Source of the DNA: Tridacna crocea
Taxonomy: Eukaryota; Mollusca; Bivalvia; Cardiida; Cardiidae
Assembly (NCBI GenBank): GCA_943736015.1
Contig: OX031059.1
Span: 45,209,159-45,273,158 of the forward strand
Length of the DNA stretch: 64,000 nt
Reading direction: 5' to 3'
Positions 31,679 through 43,977 of this stretch are shown one piece after another (positions within the stretch are counted from its first letter, which is position 1; each line of letters opens with the position of its first letter). Under the pieces are notes generated by a model, which saw nothing but the letters and a program-made list of their open reading frames with translations, was not told the origin of the DNA and ran no database searches. The translations under genes were made by a program, and so were the position numbers.

Positions 31679-32329
31679 CCGGTTACTTTATAAATACAAA
31701 AATATTGAAAATGTTCAAGAAAAAAGTTCAGCTGCAAGTGACAACCGTTCGCTTATTTTTCCCGAAACATTTTTTGCCTGCTGTTGAAAGAGGCAATGTC
31801 AATTTCCTGCCTTGGAAGTACATGCTCTTTTTATGATTTGTTAAAGTGTTGGTTTGTCTAAAACATAGCCAGTGCTAGGTAATTGCTGTAAAGGATGGCA
31901 AATTTTAATCATAGTCAATTTTGCTGCTATTTGAGAGGTTATTATTTGCTATTTTGTTAATTCCTCAATCTAGAGTAAGAGGAGGCATGCAGTGGTTGGT
32001 GAATACAAACCCCTGTAAAATGTTAAAAATAGATATTTTTTACCAGTGTTAGGAGAAGCAAAATTGAACCGTGTGTTTATCATCTTGTCGAAAAAAAGAC
32101 TTGTACCCTAAGTAGAACATTGTTTCTCCTCTTTGAAGTGACGAATCTTTTCCCGAAGCATATCATTGTGTCCCTCGAAGTTAAAAAAACTCTCTTTGTC
32201 TCTTATATCACTCTAAAGAAAACATTAAATAAACCAATTAAATATTATTTCCTTTTGGAAGAACTGAGAAAGGACTTGAGTAACAGACCTTATTTAACCG
32301 AAATACTGTTAAAACCGTATGAAACACTG
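31679..32329. other. No gene recognised
   Basis: Contains GGTTGGTGAATACAAACCC near 31994, a lone F5 end. The open frame at 32120-32353 looks random. Confidence 0.35.
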
Positions 32330-32537
32330 TATTACCAAAGGGCAAATTTTTAGACTTTTCCAGGCTAAAGTCATTTTCAACCGAGAACATGAAAGTGGCT
32401 CAAAAACTGTTCTTCTTGTTGGGAAAGGTAGAAAAGAGTGTGGCGCAAACAAAAAATGCTGGTTACCAGCATTTCCCTCCTTAAACCCCTCCCCCAACGT
32501 TTTCAAAAGTTTTCTTCTTTCATTAGGTTTTCTTTCA
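32330..32537 (+). mobile_element. F1 copy, diverged, abutting F6
   Basis: Core ATGCTGGTTACCAGCAT. It runs straight into the F6 end at 32538. Confidence 0.6.
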
Positions 32538-33087
32538 TTAAAGGTGGGTATTTAGAATTTTTACATCTCACCAAATTAATATATATATATATATCATTGA
32601 AATTAATATGAAAAAATAATACAAATCATCAATAATTAAGATTCATAAAATTACAAAAAAAAGTTTTTTGATCGTATTCCCTTTAAAGGCTACGTAGCCT
32701 TTTAAGCTATTTTTAGATTTCGCGCCAAAAAATCAATAAAGCATTGTGGGAATGTCAAGTGACTAGCACGTGACTCATAACGCTTAAATTCCCTATCATA
32801 ACAAACATGTAATAATTATTTTCCATAATGTCTTCTTCGGACGCTATGTTTGAAGCTTCTTCTATGTATTCCTGTAAGTAAATGAGCGAATTGGTCATCT
32901 AAAAATAGAATGAATCTCCCGTTGCTGTCAACCTGGGCCGTAGTAAATCTCTAATTTCTCGTGTTGTCCGACGGTTTTCGATTACTGGGTTTTTATGAAT
33001 GAAAATTAAAAGGCTTTGGGAGTATAAGGATGATTTTTTTGCACTTTTGTAAATTTTTTGTCCCAAAATCTGAAGGGCCACCTTAAA
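32538..33087 (+). mobile_element. F6 element, copy 2
   Basis: CATTAAAGGTGGG start, GGGCCACCTTAAAA end; TA run at 32579. Same internal landmarks as copy 1. Confidence 0.82.
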
Positions 33088-33490
33088 AACCTAGGATTGA
33101 TTGGTAAATGGTTTAAATGGTTAAGAGAAACAAGTCTTCTAGTAAACAACAAACGGTGTGATTAGCCGGTAGCTTTGAATTAAAATAGTGCGGTAATTTC
33201 AATGGAATTCCGGACATTTAGCAATGGTATACTAAAAGTATTTGCCGATTTAAAAGGTAAGACTGTCTGCTGCTAAATGTCTTCATGAAATGATAGGAAT
33301 TCTTATTAACGTACAGCGGGCCTTAGCTATATACCAGACCACACAGTTTCAGACACTGGAAAGCATTTTGCAGACGACGGCCAAACTAAGGTTCTATTGA
33401 CGAGATTTTGTCTTTGGGTAGATAACACTTGCGGAAAGGAAGAAAAAGCCTTTTTTACGGTTCGTAAAAACGAGATTGTTTTGTTACAGG

Positions 33491-33721
33491 TTAACCCATT
33501 ACCACACAATCCCTACACTTGACGACCCCGAGAAAGAAGCCTTTAGAAAACATTGTGGGAAAAAGAGAAAATGCTGGTAACCAGCATTTTCTCCTTTTCC
33601 CACAATGTTTTCTACCCTTCCCAAAACAAACTTCAATCTTAAAGTCACATTAATTCTGTTGCCTGCAAATGCTTTGAATTTGGATTTATCTTAAAATTTG
33701 CATTTTTTGGCAAAAAGTTAA
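33491..33721 (-). mobile_element. F1 copy
   Basis: Core GCTGGTAACCAGC; right arm of the CACATTAATTCTG type. Confidence 0.85.
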
Positions 33722-34049
33722 GGGTTAGTATTCACTTAGAGTTCGATAGTATTTGTAAGCCTCTTGTTTCCGTACATGATGAGTGTTATTGAAGAAAGTC
33801 CCGCTGGTATTATTACTGATGAGCCAGGGCGATAGTACGTTAATGTCATACTAAGTACCACACGGAAATGTAATTACCGAGTAGTAATAGCATAAACATG
33901 TTTCCACCCCATTCCCCACCCCATTTACATTGGTTTTTACGGTTATTCCCCTGAAATTTACGGACATGCAGAAAAGGGTGCCTTTATCTGTTTACATGTT
34001 CACGGATATACGAGCTGACAAAATTATTTTGATATTTGATTTAACTCAT

Positions 34050-34330
34050 GTCTTGCCCTTTTCTACGTCCGACGGGACGACTTACGTTATGCCACTAGTC
34101 GTACGTCCGTCCCTCCGTCCATCCACCTGTCGGCATTTTTGCAGTTTTATGCAAGCTTCAAATCTTCTGAACCGCAGTCCCGATTTTTAAAATATTTTAC
34201 ATTTGCGTACCTTAATGAGGCGATGTCCAGTGCAGAATTTCCAGACACGTATTTCCAAGGACAAAGTCAAAAGTCATATGTTTTTAAATAGTGACCGCTC
34301 CATATATCATGATCTCAAGGTCTAATATTG
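34050..34330 (+). mobile_element. F7-type fragment
   Basis: CGTCCGTCCCTCCGTCCATCC simple repeat in a context (TTTTGCAGTTTTATGCAAGC, CTTCTGAACCGCAG) like the ends of pearl-type elements; boundaries unclear. Confidence 0.35.
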
Positions 34331-34745
34331 AAAAAATATTCTCATTCGTATGCTCCTCAATGAGACGACATGCAACAAAGAAGCATACCAAGTCTTATGG
34401 TCAAGATCGAAAAAAGGGTGGAGGAGCTGCGGAGAATTCAGAGATCACATGCTGTCAATTGCTTCCTTTGACGTATGTTGCCCCGCCTTCTCTTTGTAAG
34501 CATTTCTAGGTTAAAATCGTTCAGGTAGTGATTGATTGATCAGAATTAGATCTACTTAAAATAACCAATTTCATACGGGATAGCAGCCATTGCTTTCGAA
34601 GAGTATTGGCACTACAAAAGAAAAATAAATGAAGGATGACACTGCCCTAGCTATGCAGACCAAAGTCCCGGAAACAAATTTGTGACCTGTGAAACAAATC
34701 TGTAGTAGGCCTACACTCTATTAGATGTTTCACCATCGTATGGAC

Positions 34746-34995
34746 TGCAAAACGCAAAAAAGGGCATTCGGACGTTTGCTTAAAGGGTCATGTCGGATCA
34801 GCCTGGGCAGGCTAATCCGAAACGAAATTGTCCGTTCTAATGTGATTTTCTGTTTCGCTCAAGACTACTGTAGGACAAAATCTGATGTAGCCGTAAAGTG
34901 CCGTCTCGGATTAGCCTGCGCGGACTGCGCAGGCTGATCCGAGACGACACTTTACGCAAATGTCCGAATGCCCCTTTTTCCCGTGTTGCAAGCCA
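34746..34995. mobile_element. F3 copy
   Basis: The right half is a near-perfect hairpin (GCCTGCGCGGACTGCGCAGG centre); the end CGTGTTGCAAGCC matches the 17.8-kb copy. Confidence 0.8.
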
Positions 34996-35012
34996 ATCAT
35001 GTATGAACCATA

Positions 35013-35045
35013 CATTGGTAAAAGGGGCTTAATGCATCTGTGATT
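35013..35045. mobile_element. F4 fragment
   Basis: AAAAGGGGCTTAATGCATC only. Confidence 0.4.
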
Positions 35046-35482
35046 CTCATACCAGGTAAGTCATCACTTAATTATGGATCCACAAAAATGATTTTATTTA
35101 AAAACCAACTGAATGATGTAAACTGCCCCTTGAACTCTCAGAAAATTGTCCTGCAGAAAAAGGTTTCGGCCCAGGGCAGCCGGTCCCTATTTTCGCCCGT
35201 AGTGCTGCGAGGGTTAAAAGAAATCTTGTGCAATGGTGGTAATCAACTTCGATTAAAATATTATACACGAATCTGAAAACTTTGCTGCAAACGGAGAAAT
35301 GTCTCTATGAAAGGAACTTCTGCTTTTACCTCTGTGTTCGCAATAATGGTCTGCTGTAAGACAAAAAGGGATGTCTGCAAGTAGAAATGAGTTGAGAACA
35401 AAGCAATGACAATAAACCAACCGATTGACCGACTAACCAGGCAACTAAGAAAATACGTTTAGTCTTAAGTAGCATAAGGCAG

Positions 35483-35692
35483 GTGCCCTTAGCTCAGTCC
35501 GTCACTTAGATGAGACAAAAAAGTCGATGGTTGAATTTTCAGCACGTCACAAACCGGCCAGAAGCAGAAGCATTAAATGAAATGTTGTTGGGGCCACTGG
35601 TAATAGAAACTCCAGAGAAGTGTTGATTGGAACACTAACCGCAATGATGTGTTAATGTTGAATATGGTGTTAAGCAACGAAGAGAGCACAAG
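35483..35692 (+). mobile_element. tRNA-derived SINE, probable
   Basis: The head resembles a tRNA: a box A-like TTAGCTCAGTCC near 35490 and a box B-like GATGGTTGAATTTTC near 35526, about 30 bp apart, the usual spacing of an internal RNA polymerase III promoter. About 150 bp of body follow, ending near GGTGTTAAGCAACG. No clear flanking duplication was found. Confidence 0.45.
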
Positions 35693-36093
35693 GACAATTG
35701 TATAGAGCTTTGTGGTGTTTCAATTAATGTCACTCAACATATTTTAGAGGTAAGCAATTATTACTGTGTATCTTTATTTACATTTTACAACCATGTTGAA
35801 AGAATGCAATCTCCAAGCAAAATACATGCCTGCTTTCTAGAACACAAAGGGGTACATGCCCTCCGTCTAGCAGAAATCAGGTTAACTCTATTAGGATCAA
35901 GTGCGTAGTCAGGTGAAAGTCCGGAGATTCGGGCTTCAACATTAACCATCAAGCATAGAACAAACGAACTGCGCCTGGCTTTCTCAATTGCGAAAAGAAA
36001 CCAGGTCATCTTAATTTCAAAATGACGTTTGCCAGAAAATAAAAAAAAAACTAAAAAGCGGACGATCACACAGTAAACTGCACTCTGTTGTTT

Positions 36094-36150
36094 GACTGAA
36101 ATCTACATTGTCTGCCGACTGCAGTCTGATCTTGATTTACATCGTTCAAA
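36094..36150. mobile_element. F2 partial copy
   Basis: GCAGTCTGATCTTGATTTAC right arm; left arm decayed. Confidence 0.5.
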
Positions 36151-36370
36151 AAATGAAAAAGTTGTTTTTGGCTCTTTGAGGTGTTTACATCTTTGCTAGA
36201 GAAGAAACGACAAAAGAATACAAAAAAGTGAAAATTCACAACAAGAGCATCAGTCGCGAATGCCAAAGCTCGGCTGCAAATGCTGGATTTTTCGTTATAA
36301 TCTTGAGTCGAAATGGGGGTGTAATTGTCAAATAATGTAATGGTTATCTGCCTTTGTTGATGCCGACGCA

Positions 36371-36739
36371 GATGACGACGACACAGGTGACCATGACACA
36401 GATGACCATGACACAGGTGACGACGAGGAAGATGATGACGACGAAGACGACTACGCAGATGACGACGACGGCACAGATGACGACGACGGCACAGATGACG
36501 ACGACGAAGATGACGACGGCACAGATGACGACGACGGCACAGATGACGACGACGCAGATGGCAACGACGTAGATGACGACGGCGCAGATGACGACGGCGC
36601 AGATGACAACGACATTCTTTGCTGCGTACCTGATGATAATATCACCTTGCAACAGACCAATTTTGAAGACAATGCGGCATTTAGATTGAAAACTGAATTG
36701 GAAACTGTCGGTGAAGTTCATAGTGCTCCTATTAACTAA
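36371..36739 (+). CDS. Acidic-repeat open frame, possible last exon
   Basis: After a pyrimidine-rich stretch and GACGCAG, a frame of 122 codons stays open to TAA at 36737. The first 80 residues are Asp-rich repeats (units like DDDDGT and DDDGA). They are followed by non-repetitive sequence, DILCCVPDDNITLQQTN, then RLKTELETVGEVHSAPIN. The repeat period is a multiple of three and the frame continues into unique DNA, which favours coding over a plain minisatellite. It has no ATG of its own, so it would be a 3' exon. The product is not recognised. The opposite strand is also open through the repeat, as expected of GAC/GTC repeats. Confidence 0.35.
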   Translation, partial: DDDDTGDHDTDDHDTGDDEEDDDDEDDYADDDDGTDDDDGTDDDDEDDDGTDDDDGTDDDDADGNDVDDDGADDDGADDNDILCCVPDDNITLQQTNFEDNAAFRLKTELETVGEVHSAPIN

Positions 36740-36779
36740 ATCAACATATAGCTTTTACGGTGTACGTTGACTTGAGTAC

Positions 36780-37002
36780 TTAATCATTCACCCCACAAAG
36801 AGATTTTATTCTTTTCCAAATACAAAACTCTTGAAGACTACTAATTAAATGTGGATTAAATGATCAAATTCGTCCTCGAAGGGTTGGAAACAGTTGGAAA
36901 AGGAGAAAATGCTGATTACCAGCATATTCTCCTTTTCCAACAACGTTTTAAACCCTTATTCCTTAGGTTTGTGAAACACGTGATTATTTGGTAAAGGGTT
37001 AA
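36780..37002 (+). mobile_element. F1 copy
   Basis: Begins 41 bp after the stop of the acidic frame; core GCTGATTACCAGC; right end GGTAAAGGGTTAA. Confidence 0.8.
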
Positions 37003-37750
37003 TACTGGCTTCCATCTAAGCACTTGCCATGATTTTCTAAAGGCCACCATTACTACAGTATATATGTCCTTGTTCTTCCATCAGTAGGTCTCCGACCGTC
37101 AATGTGGCAAGTCATGTCCCACCCGCCTGCACACCCAACAACATGTATATCCGTCCTTTCATCCACATTATTTTAACAAACACCCATTTCTGACATTTTC
37201 TCACGTTAAAGTCCCTCGATGAAATTCGCAATTGGAGAAATGTCAGAAATCTCACGAGGTCCTTTTTTTGATCTCAGTGTAAGAGAAAGTAATTCATTTT
37301 CATTTGTGCGGACAAGTTTTTTTTTGTTCTTTTGCCTCCTTCGACTCTAAAATAGCGGTTGTCAGCTTGATAATTTTGACAAATTGCGACAAGAAAGCGG
37401 TCATGCAATGAAGCATTGAGTCTTGCAAATAGAGGCAGTATGGCTTTTGTGAATGTCACAGACATCTTTTCAAGATTGCAAAGGTACTTTTATCATTTAC
37501 TCCCCGTTGTAATGATTTTGTGAGTGTTATTGCAGCGGGAATTGTTGCTATCTCATAGCTGGACATTGTTCTTTTTTCTATTTGTAAGTCTGTTTTGAGG
37601 GAGAACATTCAGTACTGAATTTGTTTGTACGTAACGAAATATAAAAAAGGTTAACAAAATTGCACTGGTCTTCTTTTTATACTGTTATGTATGAAAAACT
37701 TCTCCTATCGTTTATTGTTGTGTTCATAGAGTAAAGGAGAAACTAACCGA

Positions 37751-37796
<46 letters not shown>

Positions 37797-38755
37797 TCTC
37801 TTAAAATAATGGAAAAGATGCTCTGTAAAATAAAGGAAAAGATCACGGCAAAGTAGAGCATCTAATACTGCGCACCCGCCTCATCGTCCCAGCAAAAACA
37901 TATTGGTGCCAGCGAGCCCCGAGTATAAAATACTAACTCACAGATCGACTTCTGCGGTTCCTCACAATAATATCATAGGGGGAATTATATCACGGATTTA
38001 TTGCCTTCAAATTGAACAACCATGCAAGCCTTAGAAGTGATTGGAAACCAGCGCACGGTTCACGTAATAGACATTAGTGTCATTCATTGACGTTCACAAA
38101 GAAATGAACGCAATGATCATGTAACTTAGAAATACAAAGTTTATTGGTAACCTTTGGAAAGTGAATGAATGAAAAAAAATCTTTGTATTACTTTTTACCA
38201 GATTAAAGAGGGGAGTGTTCATAGAACATCTCACGAATTGTGAGGGAATAGATTTTTGTATTAGAAAGTATACAAGTTATGGTTTTATTCTACATTTCTT
38301 CAATACTGGATTTCATTAATATTTTGATCAAAGAATGCTGTGGCATTACCAAATGAGACGTCACTAAAAAGGTAAGGCTTTCTTTTTTATCATTATTTTT
38401 TCAGTATGCTTGGAAACGTATCTTTATTTGTTTTCATCAATTTCTTATGTTGTCATTTGCGACTGCTGCTCTTTTCCGAGATGATAAGGAACATTTCGCT
38501 GGAATACTGTCTGTCGAACAGACAGTCATTTTGCCCACAAAAAATTCCTCGAATACCACTTGTCTTTTTTTTGAAACAGCCTTACCGATATTTTTCTCTT
38601 TTCTAAAACTAAGAGACTGTGATTTATCTTAACCCTTATCCGGTTAAATGAAAAAAAAAAGAAAATAAGAAATAAATTTTTTGAACAGATAGTAAAAAAA
38701 AAATTTCAGCTATTTCAAAGGTATTTATTTTTTGGTCGGATAATATGTCTACATC
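37003..38755. other. Repeat-poor stretch, no gene recognised
   Basis: Apart from the GA microsatellite at 37753, I see no family member. The frame at 38447-38632 is short and unsupported. Confidence 0.4.
37753..37797. repeat. GA microsatellite
   Basis: About 20 GA units with one AAG interruption near the end. Confidence 0.95.
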
Positions 38756-38823
38756 GGACAATGTAGATCAAAGATCAGACTGCACGTTCTGTGCAGTCTG
38801 ATCTTGATCTACACTGTCCGCAA
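38756..38823. mobile_element. F2 palindrome, near perfect
   Basis: AATGTAGATCAAAGATCAG, centre GCACGTTCTGTGC, as at 23453. Confidence 0.85.
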
Positions 38824-39239
38824 TAGGCCATCGAATGCGCTTAGCAGGATAAGGGTTTAATATTACACTTGGTAGAAAAGTTGACTGGTGAAATACTTTT
38901 TATTTGAAGTGATTATTGCACAACTTTTAACTATTTTCGAAGTGTCGTCGTCGATATTGAAAAAGAGTTACGTATTTTTTTAGTTAATCTTTCTTGACGA
39001 AACGTTACGGACCCACTTTTCCGAAAATATGGATAAGGACCAGCCTGCACATATGTACTCTCGATCTTCGGCAATGCTCTACCTTTATCTATCCATATAT
39101 CTACTGTTAATACATCTAACGAAAATGTTTCTTTTTCTTTCTATGTTATAAAAGAAACTATAGATTGTACTATACGGTTTTTGATAGAGATTTGAGGCAT
39201 GCAGAAAATTGACAAATTGACTAATTATAGCAAAGAACT

Positions 39240-39333
39240 TTGATCCATGTAAGTATGAGCGGACAGCGCAGGCGGACCTGGGTCTATTCGCCTAGCATAT
39301 GCATTAAGCCCCTTTTTACAGAGCATGGGTCAT
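39240..39333. mobile_element. F4 copy, inverted
   Basis: GCATATGCATTAAGCCCC, then ACAGAGCATGGGTCATG. Confidence 0.45.
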
Positions 39334-40046
39334 GATGTAAATTTACTTAACTTTCATCAAGCCTTTGTCGACCACAGATGTATCAAGCGAACGTTCAGAC
39401 TGACCTTTCAGCAGTTCCGGTTATCTGAACCCAATTCAATTCTTATAAACTTACAGCTGTCCAGTTTTTGAAATAGTCCATGATTTTAATTCGACGGGAA
39501 AAAGGGTAATTCTGAGAGAGGAAGGGAGGAATAATGAAGAATTATCCGCTTGTACAATGTATTGTACGAGTTTTAAGAAACTGGAATATACATTTTTGTT
39601 GAAAGTCGGTGATTCTGTCGGGTTTCGTTGGCGACGGCCTTCGATTTGGGTTTACAATGTCAACTGTTGTCCTTTTTTGTAGATAATATATATGAACAAA
39701 TGCTTGTAACATGTGGCAACTACTCTAGTAAATGATACAGAGAATGGTTTTTATGATCATGTAAGCAATCAGTCATGTATAGCTTCAATATTTAATTTTT
39801 TTTATATTTTGAACCGCATATCTATTTATATCATCTTTAAGTCAACTATTATTTAGAATTTCTTTCTATTCTTAAATGGAGCTTTGTTCCCAACATGGAG
39901 TAGATTTTTAACTTTGACTTTTTTAAAATTATCTTCATTCTTTACGTGCCATTAAATTTTCAATGCACGTTTTTTAGTCTGAAATATAACAAGTAATAAT
40001 TTCGAGATCAAGATATTTTTTTTTTTCGTCCAGAAAATCTCAACAA
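39334..40046. other. No feature recognised
   Basis: AT-rich, without family repeats or supported exons. Confidence 0.35.
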
Positions 40047-40114
40047 AGCGGACAGAGTAGATCCAAGATAAGACTACACGTATCGTGTGGACTTATCTTT
40101 GTCTATTCAGGCAG
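40047..40114. mobile_element. F2 palindrome
   Basis: GTAGATCCAAGATAAG paired with CTTATCTTTGTCTA. Confidence 0.65.
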
Positions 40115-40547
40115 CAAAGACAACAAAAGTATTAAATGACGTTCTAAAAATTAACTCATTGTCTAAATCTAAAATCCTATCCCGGTATCTTAAACTTGCA
40201 CGAAAGAAACTTTAAGTTTGATTATTCTATATGGGGGATAATCCCTGCAAGGTCAGCTATTTATTCAGTAACTGGTAACCGCTCAACTCGTACATGGAAA
40301 TGTTTGAGGTACTGTCAGACATAGTTTGATAAGTCTACAAGTACTGGCCAGTACTACTGGAATACTGACCAAATGTCGAAAATTCTTTTGTCTGGTAAAA
40401 AATCTAGAACTTGAAACAAACACCTTTATTTCTGCACATTTATTTTTTTATCCGCGTTCCTTTTTTTCGTTTAGTATAAATAAACTTCTGTATGAAGTCA
40501 AGGCACTGGAACTGTACAAATTTACCAGTCATTCTGAACAGAGTTCT

Positions 40548-40640
40548 CAAGTATTCTAAATAGTTCAAATTAAAACAATTTCTAATTGGCTAAACCATTT
40601 TTTTTTTTCTACCAATCAGAAATTGTGTTGTTTTCTTTAC
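40548..40640. mobile_element. F5 core fragment
   Basis: TTTCTAATTGGCTAAACCA, then ACCAATCAGAAATTG, with a T run in the loop; it abuts F6. Confidence 0.6.
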
Positions 40641-40642
40641 CT

Positions 40643-40680
40643 TTTAAAGGTGGGTATCTAGAATTTCACATCCCACCAAA

Positions 40681-40755
<75 letters not shown>

Positions 40756-41253
40756 TGAAATTTAAATGAAAAACAATACAAATAAATCATTAATAATTAA
40801 GAATCATAAACTTACTAAAGGAATTTTTTCATGGTATTCCCTTAAAAGGCTACGTAGCCTCTTAAGCTATTTTTAGATGATTTCCCACCAAAAATGAAAA
40901 AAAAAGCATTGTGGGAATTCTAAGTGACTGGCACGTGACTAATGACGATGAAATTCCATAAAATAGCTATCATGTAATTATTTTCCTTAATGTTTTCTCC
41001 GGACGCTATGTTTGAAGCTTCGTCTGTATATTTCCGGTATGTAGATGAGTGAGTTGCTCATGTAAAAATAGACCGTGTTTCCCGTCGGTGTCTACCTGGG
41101 ACGTAGTAAATCTCTAATTAATCTTGTTGTTGGATGGTTTTCGACTACTGAGGTTTTATGAATGAAAATTACAAGGCTTTTGGAGTATAAAGGTGATTTC
41201 TTTTTGTATTCTTGTAAAATGTTCGTTCCAAAATCTGAAGGGCCACCTTTAAA
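40643..41253 (+). mobile_element. F6 element, copy 3
   Basis: TTTTAAAGGTGGG start, GGCCACCTTTAAAG end. The AT-rich spot is expanded to about 37 A plus about 17 TA units (40681-40752). Confidence 0.85.
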
Positions 41254-42102
41254 GACCAAGCGTACATTTTAGAATACATGTAGTTTGCGGGCGCTGGGAT
41301 TGTATCATACTCGTTGTAAAAGGCTTTCCCGTTTAGAATCTAAATACCGTTTTAGGCCTATTTCTTTTTGACAAAAATAAGGAAATGTGGTATTTAGATG
41401 TTTGTGAAATCTCTGCGTTTAACCTGATGTTTTCAATTCAAATTGACAGATATGATTTGTAAATTGAACGAAACAAATGTTTTCAAGCTTTCCGCCACGA
41501 AACTCCTCAATTTCGTTCCGATTTTAGATCTGTATCACTTTGTGATGAGGTACAGAAATCCAATTGAAAAATTCAGAAGAAATATTTGCCGGGGTAACTG
41601 TCGGATAAGAAGAGTGATTCATTTCGTTCCTAATTCAGAAATATTTTATTCGCCCTAGAATTTTGTTAAAAAAAACCCGATAGTTTTAAACATTGAAAGT
41701 GTCCCGAAAACAGATTTCCCATTTCAACAAGTTCAAGGCTAAAAGACTTCTTCCGTAAATTGAAATTTATTGTAGATCTAAAAAATTGATTGATATTTTT
41801 TTTTTAGATTTTTTTTTTTATCTGAGAGACAAATAAACTGGGAAGCTAAATCTAGTAAAAAGCCTTTCTTTGGCGTAAAGCCTCACATTGACTAATGGAC
41901 CCAGCAGATATGTTAAGTTTAGAAATAGGAAAATGATTTTTGCCAAATCTTGATCCTTGTAGTCTATACTGTTTCAAGAAAGTTGAGTAATACAATAGTA
42001 TACTGCAGAAAATTAATAACCCCTATGAGTGAGCACACTGCCACCCTAGTACGTTCGACCCCTATGGAGCAAAGTAAACGTGAACTTTCGTCTCCACTGG
42101 AT
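41254..42102. other. No gene recognised
   Basis: The 71-codon frame at 41443 has no splice or family support. Confidence 0.35.
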
Positions 42103-42332
42103 TTTACCTTTTACTAAACAATCCCTAGGTTTTACGGATCAAGGGAAGAGGCCTTCTGAAAACATAGTGGGGAAAAGGAGAAAATGCTGGTAACCAGCGT
42201 TTTCTCCTTTTCCTACAATGTTTTCTACTCTTCTAAAGTCAAGTTTTAATTTTTGAATCACGTTTATTCTGTCGTATGCCAAAGCTTTCAAATTGGACAA
42301 GTCTAAAACTTTGTCATTGGGTAAGGAGTTAA
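42103..42332 (-). mobile_element. F1 copy
   Basis: Core GCTGGTAACCAGC; ends GGTAAGGAGTTAA. Confidence 0.8.
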
Positions 42333-42549
42333 AACGAGATTTAAAAGTCTCGTTCTTTACCCGAGAATTCAGAAATGGAGATTTTAACCCATATCCGTCT
42401 TGGTGACGGGAAGATCAGATTTGCTGATCAAAAACAAACTTTGAGGGCCAAACTTTAACCATGACTATCCATACCAGCATTAAAAGTTGTAGATTTTTTT
42501 CAATGAAATTGTAGCTGGAATGGCAGGAATTCACAGTAAGAAAAAAGAG

Positions 42550-42660
42550 AAATTTTTGGAGAAAAGGGAAAAAATGGCAAACAGTATTTTCCCCTTTCAC
42601 CACGAGGTTTCCAAACGTTATTCTTTCCTTGGTTATTACAACACAGTTTTTTGAAGGGTC
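42550..42660 (-). mobile_element. F1 remnant
   Basis: GGAAAAAATGGCAAACAG, then TATTTTCCCCTTTCACC, resembles a worn core. Confidence 0.35.
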
Positions 42661-42862
42661 AAAAGGATGGTAAAATACAAACAACACAAGATAATAATAC
42701 AAATCACGATTCTAGTCATAAGCAATTACGAAATCCATCAACAAATGGTGTCCAACAGCGCCGGAAATCAGTGACACTGTCCGGAAGTCCTTGGAGAATT
42801 AAATAATTTAACCCATATAGAGCCTATCTCTAAAACAAACTATTATAACTTTAGTTTCAGTT

Positions 42863-42930
42863 GTGAACGTTGAAGATCCAAGATCAGATTGCACAGAATG
42901 TGCAGGTTGATCTTGGATCTACTTTGTTCC
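42863..42930. mobile_element. F2 palindrome
   Basis: GATCCAAGATCAGATTGC paired with TTGATCTTGGATCTAC. Confidence 0.75.
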
Positions 42931-43044
42931 TCGTTCTGTTCTGATATTTAGTCTGCAACAATCTTGACTTTGGGTTTTTTTGGTCTTAAAGATTTCCTTG
43001 GCTGTAGATTGACATGGTTTTTGTTTTTCCGAACTTAAAACTGA

Positions 43045-43266
43045 TTAAACCCATTACCACACAATCCCGACTTTTAACGACCCTGTGAAAGAAGCCTTTT
43101 GAAAACATCGTGGAAAAGGAGAAAATGCTGGTTTCCAGCATTTTCTCCTTTTCCCACAATGTTTTCTAGTCACAAAGCAAAATTCAAATTTTTAGTCGCT
43201 TTATCTTGTCGTCCTAAATTGCTTTCGATTTGGACAAACCTAAAATGTTGTCGTTTGGTAATGAAC
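43045..43266 (-). mobile_element. F1 copy
   Basis: Core GCTGGTTTCCAGC; the right TTAA is lost. Confidence 0.8.
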
Positions 43267-43339
43267 CCGTAATGGCACAGTCTATATCTAGACATATGAT
43301 TTTATCCTTTCGGTGTGAAAGAAGAAAACAGAGGCTTTT

Positions 43340-43398
43340 GCAGACGACATTGATTAATATCAGACCACATAGGACTTCCGGTCCGATCTTGGGTGTAT
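43340..43398. mobile_element. F2 copy, diverged
   Basis: AATATCAGACCACAT, then GGTCCGATCTTGGG. Confidence 0.4.
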
Positions 43399-43500
43399 AC
43401 TATATGCTTGTGTTGCTAAATCTGTAAGATAAAAATCTATCTGACTTTCCGGTGGACATATTTTCATCCGTCGAAACAGGGCGAATTTGATTATGTAATG

Positions 43501-43729
43501 GCCTGCAAGGTGTGAAAAGGGGCAATCGGACATTTGCGTAGAGTGTCGTCTCAGATCAGCCTGCGCAGACACTGAAACGCCACTCTCTGTTTTTATGTAA
43601 TTCTCCTTTTTTCGCAGGACTACTGAAGAAACAAAATCTTTTGTAGTCGTAAAGCTTCTGCAGACTGCACTGGCTGATCCGAGATGACACTTTACGCGAA
43701 TGCCCGTATACCCCTTTTCGCGTGTTGAC
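43501..43729. mobile_element. F3 copy
   Basis: GGACATTTGCGTAGAGTG and CACTTTACGCGAATGCCCG ends. Confidence 0.7.
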
Positions 43730-43812
43730 AATAATATAGATATGTCCAAATTGAAAACACATGAGGACTACAGTTTAAAATTATAATGTTGTTCATAGAA
43801 TAAAAGAGTACA

Positions 43813-43977
43813 GGGCCCGTATTCACCAACCATTCTTGAGAATATTCTTAGTCTTATTCTCCAAGGTTTTCTATATTTTGTAAGTAACACAACTTCTGAT
43901 TAGTTCGAATGTTTTAGCCAATCAGAAGTTTTCTTACTTACAAATGTAGAAAATTCTTGAGAATAAGACCAAGACTC
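43813..43977. mobile_element. F5 foldback, right end truncated
   Basis: TATTCACCAACCATTCTTG left; core AATGTTTTAGCCAATCAG; the right end breaks off inside AGACCAAGAC. Confidence 0.7.

Noticed and set aside
36344-36721. Minus-strand hydrophobic frame (VVVICAVV repeats) and a + strand MTTTQ repeat frame
   Set aside because: Both are shadows of the GAC-type repeat; only the Asp frame continues through the unique sequence to a natural end.
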